DNA from: an uncultured Collinsella sp.
GTDB lineage: Bacteria > Actinomycetota > Coriobacteriia > Coriobacteriales > Coriobacteriaceae
Length of the DNA stretch: 12,700 nucleotides
Direction: 5' to 3'
NCBI GenBank assembly: GCA_900545875.1
Contig: URAQ01000023.1
Location: forward strand, 1 to 12,700
Part shown: positions 11,735-12,700 of the stretch, piece by piece
Layout of the letters: each line of letters opens with the position of its first letter
Position numbering within the stretch: the stretch's first letter is position 1
Position numbers and translations under genes: made by a program
Notes under the pieces: generated by a model
What the model was told of the DNA's origin: nothing
What the model saw: the letters and a program-made list of their open reading frames with translations, nothing else
Database searches by the model: none

Positions 11735-12700
11735 ATGACGGCCACACCGTGGGGATTCCGGGACATATTGCCCGAGGAGGCTCAGGCGCGCGAGGAGATC
11801 GCATGTACGGTGAAGGGCTGCTTCAGGGAGCATCATTACCTTCCGGTCGAGACGCCGCTGCTCGAGGACAAGAGTTCGCTCGAGGAAGGCGGCCGCATTG
11901 CGGACACGCCGTTTAAGCTCTTTGATGACGACGGTCGCCTGCTGGTGGTCCGTCCCGACAACACGTTGCCGATCGTGCGCCTGGTTTCGACCCGCATGCG
12001 CGCGGCTGACCTGCCCCTGCGCCTTCGCTACGAGGCGCCGGTGGTTCGCGAGTGTCAGCGCAATGCCGGCGGCTCGCGTCAGTTTACGCAGCTGGGCTTT
12101 GAGCTTATCGGCGCGGGCGATACCGCGGGCGATGTCGAGATTGTCTCGCTCGTGGCCGAGGCCGTGCGTAAGCTGGCACTGCCCGATGCGCGCATTATCG
12201 CAGGTAGCGTGCGTCCGTTTAAGGAACTGCTCGCGGCGTGCGAGGATCGCGAGCTGGCCGCTGAGGCCCTGCGCTGCGTGCACGCCAACGACTTTGTGGG
12301 CCTCGATGCCCGCGTGGCGGCAAGCACCGAGTCCGATGCCGTCAAGGCCGCCATTAGCGAGCTGCCGCGTCTGCACGGCGGTGCCGAGGTGCTCGACTGC
12401 GTGGACGCGCTGCTGGAGGCCGCCGGTATCGTCGCGCCGCTGACGTGCGAGCTGCGTGCCCTGGTTGAGGGCCTGGCATCCGAGGACGCCCAGGTGCTGT
12501 CGTTCGACTTCTCTATCATGAACTCTTTCGATTACTACACGGGCCTGGTCTTTAAGGCCTATGCCGGCGGACTGCCCGATCCGGTCGGTTCGGGCGGACG
12601 CTATGACTCCATCTTTACCGGCGCATTTGGCGACGGTATCGAGGTGCCGGCGGCGGGCTTCGCCTTTTCGCTCGAGCGCTTGGAGGCCGCGCGCACCTCG
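11735..12700 (+). CDS. hisZ: ATP phosphoribosyltransferase regulatory subunit HisZ (3'-truncated by window)
   Basis: HisZ is a catalytically inactive histidyl-tRNA synthetase-like protein that joins short-form HisG to make active ATP phosphoribosyltransferase, the first step of histidine synthesis. The 322 codons in the window run open to the edge. The N-terminus TPWGFRDILPEEA is class II motif 1, LRYEAPVVREC is motif 2, and FTQLGFELIG follows. MNSFDYYTGLVFKAY corresponds to the histidine-binding segment, and GSGGRYDSIF and AGFAFSLERL to motif 3. Synthetase-type residues are altered (FDYYTG instead of LDYYT), and the remaining length fits HisZ rather than HisS with its anticodon domain, though the C-terminus is not visible. 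ATG 11735 has AGGAGG 8 bases upstream. hisG and other his genes would be expected just outside. Confidence 0.9.
   Translation, partial: MTATPWGFRDILPEEAQAREEIACTVKGCFREHHYLPVETPLLEDKSSLEEGGRIADTPFKLFDDDGRLLVVRPDNTLPIVRLVSTRMRAADLPLRLRYEAPVVRECQRNAGGSRQFTQLGFELIGAGDTAGDVEIVSLVAEAVRKLALPDARIIAGSVRPFKELLAACEDRELAAEALRCVHANDFVGLDARVAASTESDAVKAAISELPRLHGGAEVLDCVDALLEAAGIVAPLTCELRALVEGLASEDAQVLSFDFSIMNSFDYYTGLVFKAYAGGLPDPVGSGGRYDSIFTGAFGDGIEVPAAGFAFSLERLEAARTS

Overview
The window looks like chromosomal DNA from a high-GC Gram-positive bacterium. A Coriobacteriia (Collinsella-like) Actinomycetota is my best guess, inferred from base composition, the hisZ type, and an MMPL exporter paired with a heptad-repeat surface protein. 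No 16S rRNA gene is present to confirm this.

Layout. 1-276 (minus strand): tRNA-Ile(GAU, cut by the window edge), tRNA-Ala(UGC) and a second tRNA-Ile(GAU), with a strong promoter at 291-320. 277-560 is non-coding and holds two terminator hairpins. 561-1523 (minus) is murB, divergent from a LacI-family regulator (1707-2735, plus). A perfect 31-bp inverted repeat (2790-2862) separates that gene from a small unknown gene (2984-3475) and two overlapping GntR/UTRA regulators (3511-4976). A terminator and a structured 5' region with direct and inverted repeats lead to a SIS-domain protein (5252-6313) resembling fructosamine-6-phosphate (Amadori product) deglycases. Every sense codon of that gene ends in G or C.

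6314-6752 is intergenic and carries a cluster of a 46-nt stem-loop repeat (14-nt arms, 18-nt loop). A solo relative lies at 11504-11549. 6753-11341 (minus) is a two-gene operon: an MMPL/RND-type membrane transporter followed by a secreted 809-aa protein with two long X-X-X-Leu-X-X-Gly heptad arrays. The window ends inside hisZ (11735 onward, plus), the first visible gene of a probable histidine operon.

Functional picture. Housekeeping genes (tRNAs, murB, hisZ) flank two accessory modules. One is a two-regulator/SIS-deglycase module, probably for catabolism of glycated amino acids or another amino-sugar phosphate. The other is an envelope export module. The most unusual signals are the dispersed fixed-geometry hairpin repeat, the 31-bp perfect palindrome, and the SIS gene with 100% GC at third positions behind a repeat-rich leader.
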